31,810 nucleotides of DNA from UMGS1781 sp045650705. Its GTDB lineage: Bacteria > Bacillota > Clostridia > TANB77 > CAG-508. Location of the stretch: contig JAZRRK010000014.1 of assembly GCA_045650705.1 (NCBI GenBank), positions 1-31,810 on the forward strand, written 5' to 3'. Shown here piece after piece: positions 31,671 through 31,810 of the stretch. Every line of letters starts with the position of its first letter. Within the stretch, counting starts at the first letter, position 1. Below the pieces are notes generated by a model, which was given only the letters and a program-made list of their open reading frames with translations, had not been told where the DNA came from and made no database searches. Made by a program: the position numbers and the translations under genes.

Positions 31671-31810
31671 TGAAGTGCACCCCAAATGTTAGACAAAAAT
31701 CTAACATTTGGAGGTGTATTTTTTATGAGTAAATATTCAAATGAATTTAAACTAAAAGTAGTTGAATATTGTATAAATGAGCATCATGGATATTTAAATA
31801 CAGCTAAACA
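31671..31810 (+). mobile_element. Left end of an IS3-family (IS150-type) insertion sequence, cut by the window edge
   Basis: TGAAGTGCACCCCAAATGTT at 31671 has the form of IS150-group terminal repeats (TG...TGCACCC...TGTTAGAC). It is followed by a CCAAATGTTAGA/TCTAACATTTGG palindrome and by the orfA start. Only the left end is in the window. Confidence 0.8.
31725..31810 (+). CDS. IS3-family transposase orfA, N-terminal fragment
   Basis: MSKYSNEFKLKVVEYCINEH begins a helix-turn-helix domain typical of IS3-family OrfA, which binds the element ends; the catalytic orfB would lie beyond the window. The frame is open to the last base. RBS GGAGG lies 9 bases before the ATG, partly inside the end palindrome, which may restrain read-through expression. 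Confidence 0.85.
   Translation, partial: MSKYSNEFKLKVVEYCINEHHGYLNTAK

Overview
The window looks like chromosome of a low-G+C Firmicute of the class Clostridia, probably a gut-type uncultured lineage. The evidence is very A+T-rich coding DNA, strong AGGAGG-type ribosome binding sites, the standard genetic code, Clostridia-typical small families (DUF1540, prepilins beginning KNNKGITLIAL, an ABC_trans_CmpB membrane protein) and several intergenic palindromic repeats. The species cannot be named from the sequence alone.

Layout. 1-9056 (minus strand): HD-domain dNTPase, rhodanese, a small membrane protein, a degenerate SecD paralogue, an HD phosphohydrolase, rarA broken by one extra base, ruvA between two related palindromic elements, glmS, and a small membrane-anchored protein. 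9269-11978 (plus strand): dapA-dapB (lysine and diaminopimelate synthesis), then an RluA-family pseudouridine synthase. 11994-16052: a duplicated region in which an rluA 3' end next to a prepilin gene occurs twice, separated by a (GT)n microsatellite and a DUF1016 nuclease gene; the first prepilin is frameshifted. 16226-20286: housekeeping and membrane genes (YwaF-like, CmpB-like, alpha/beta hydrolase, Ogg glycosylase).

20535-21539 is the most striking part. A consensus promoter drives tRNA-Met(CAT) and a tRNA-Tyr(GTA) whose anticodon is split by a 226-nt group I intron. About 100 bp downstream, outside the intron, is a gene for a small PD-(D/E)XK protein that resembles the group I intron-associated homing endonucleases (I-Ssp6803I type). 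Next come a beta-propeller protein and its ECF sigma factor partner.

25020 to the right edge is a mobile or genomic island. A large serine recombinase abuts a peroxiredoxin gene that has lost its 5' part, which marks one element boundary. The cargo is an HNH endonuclease plus a coiled-coil protein with a pPIWI-associating-nuclease-like domain, a candidate small RNA, a Fic AMPylase, an alpha/beta hydrolase flanked by two copies of a structured repeat with compensatory base changes, and the left end of an IS3-family insertion sequence cut by the window edge. The element's other end, and the missing peroxiredoxin 5' part, are not seen in the window.
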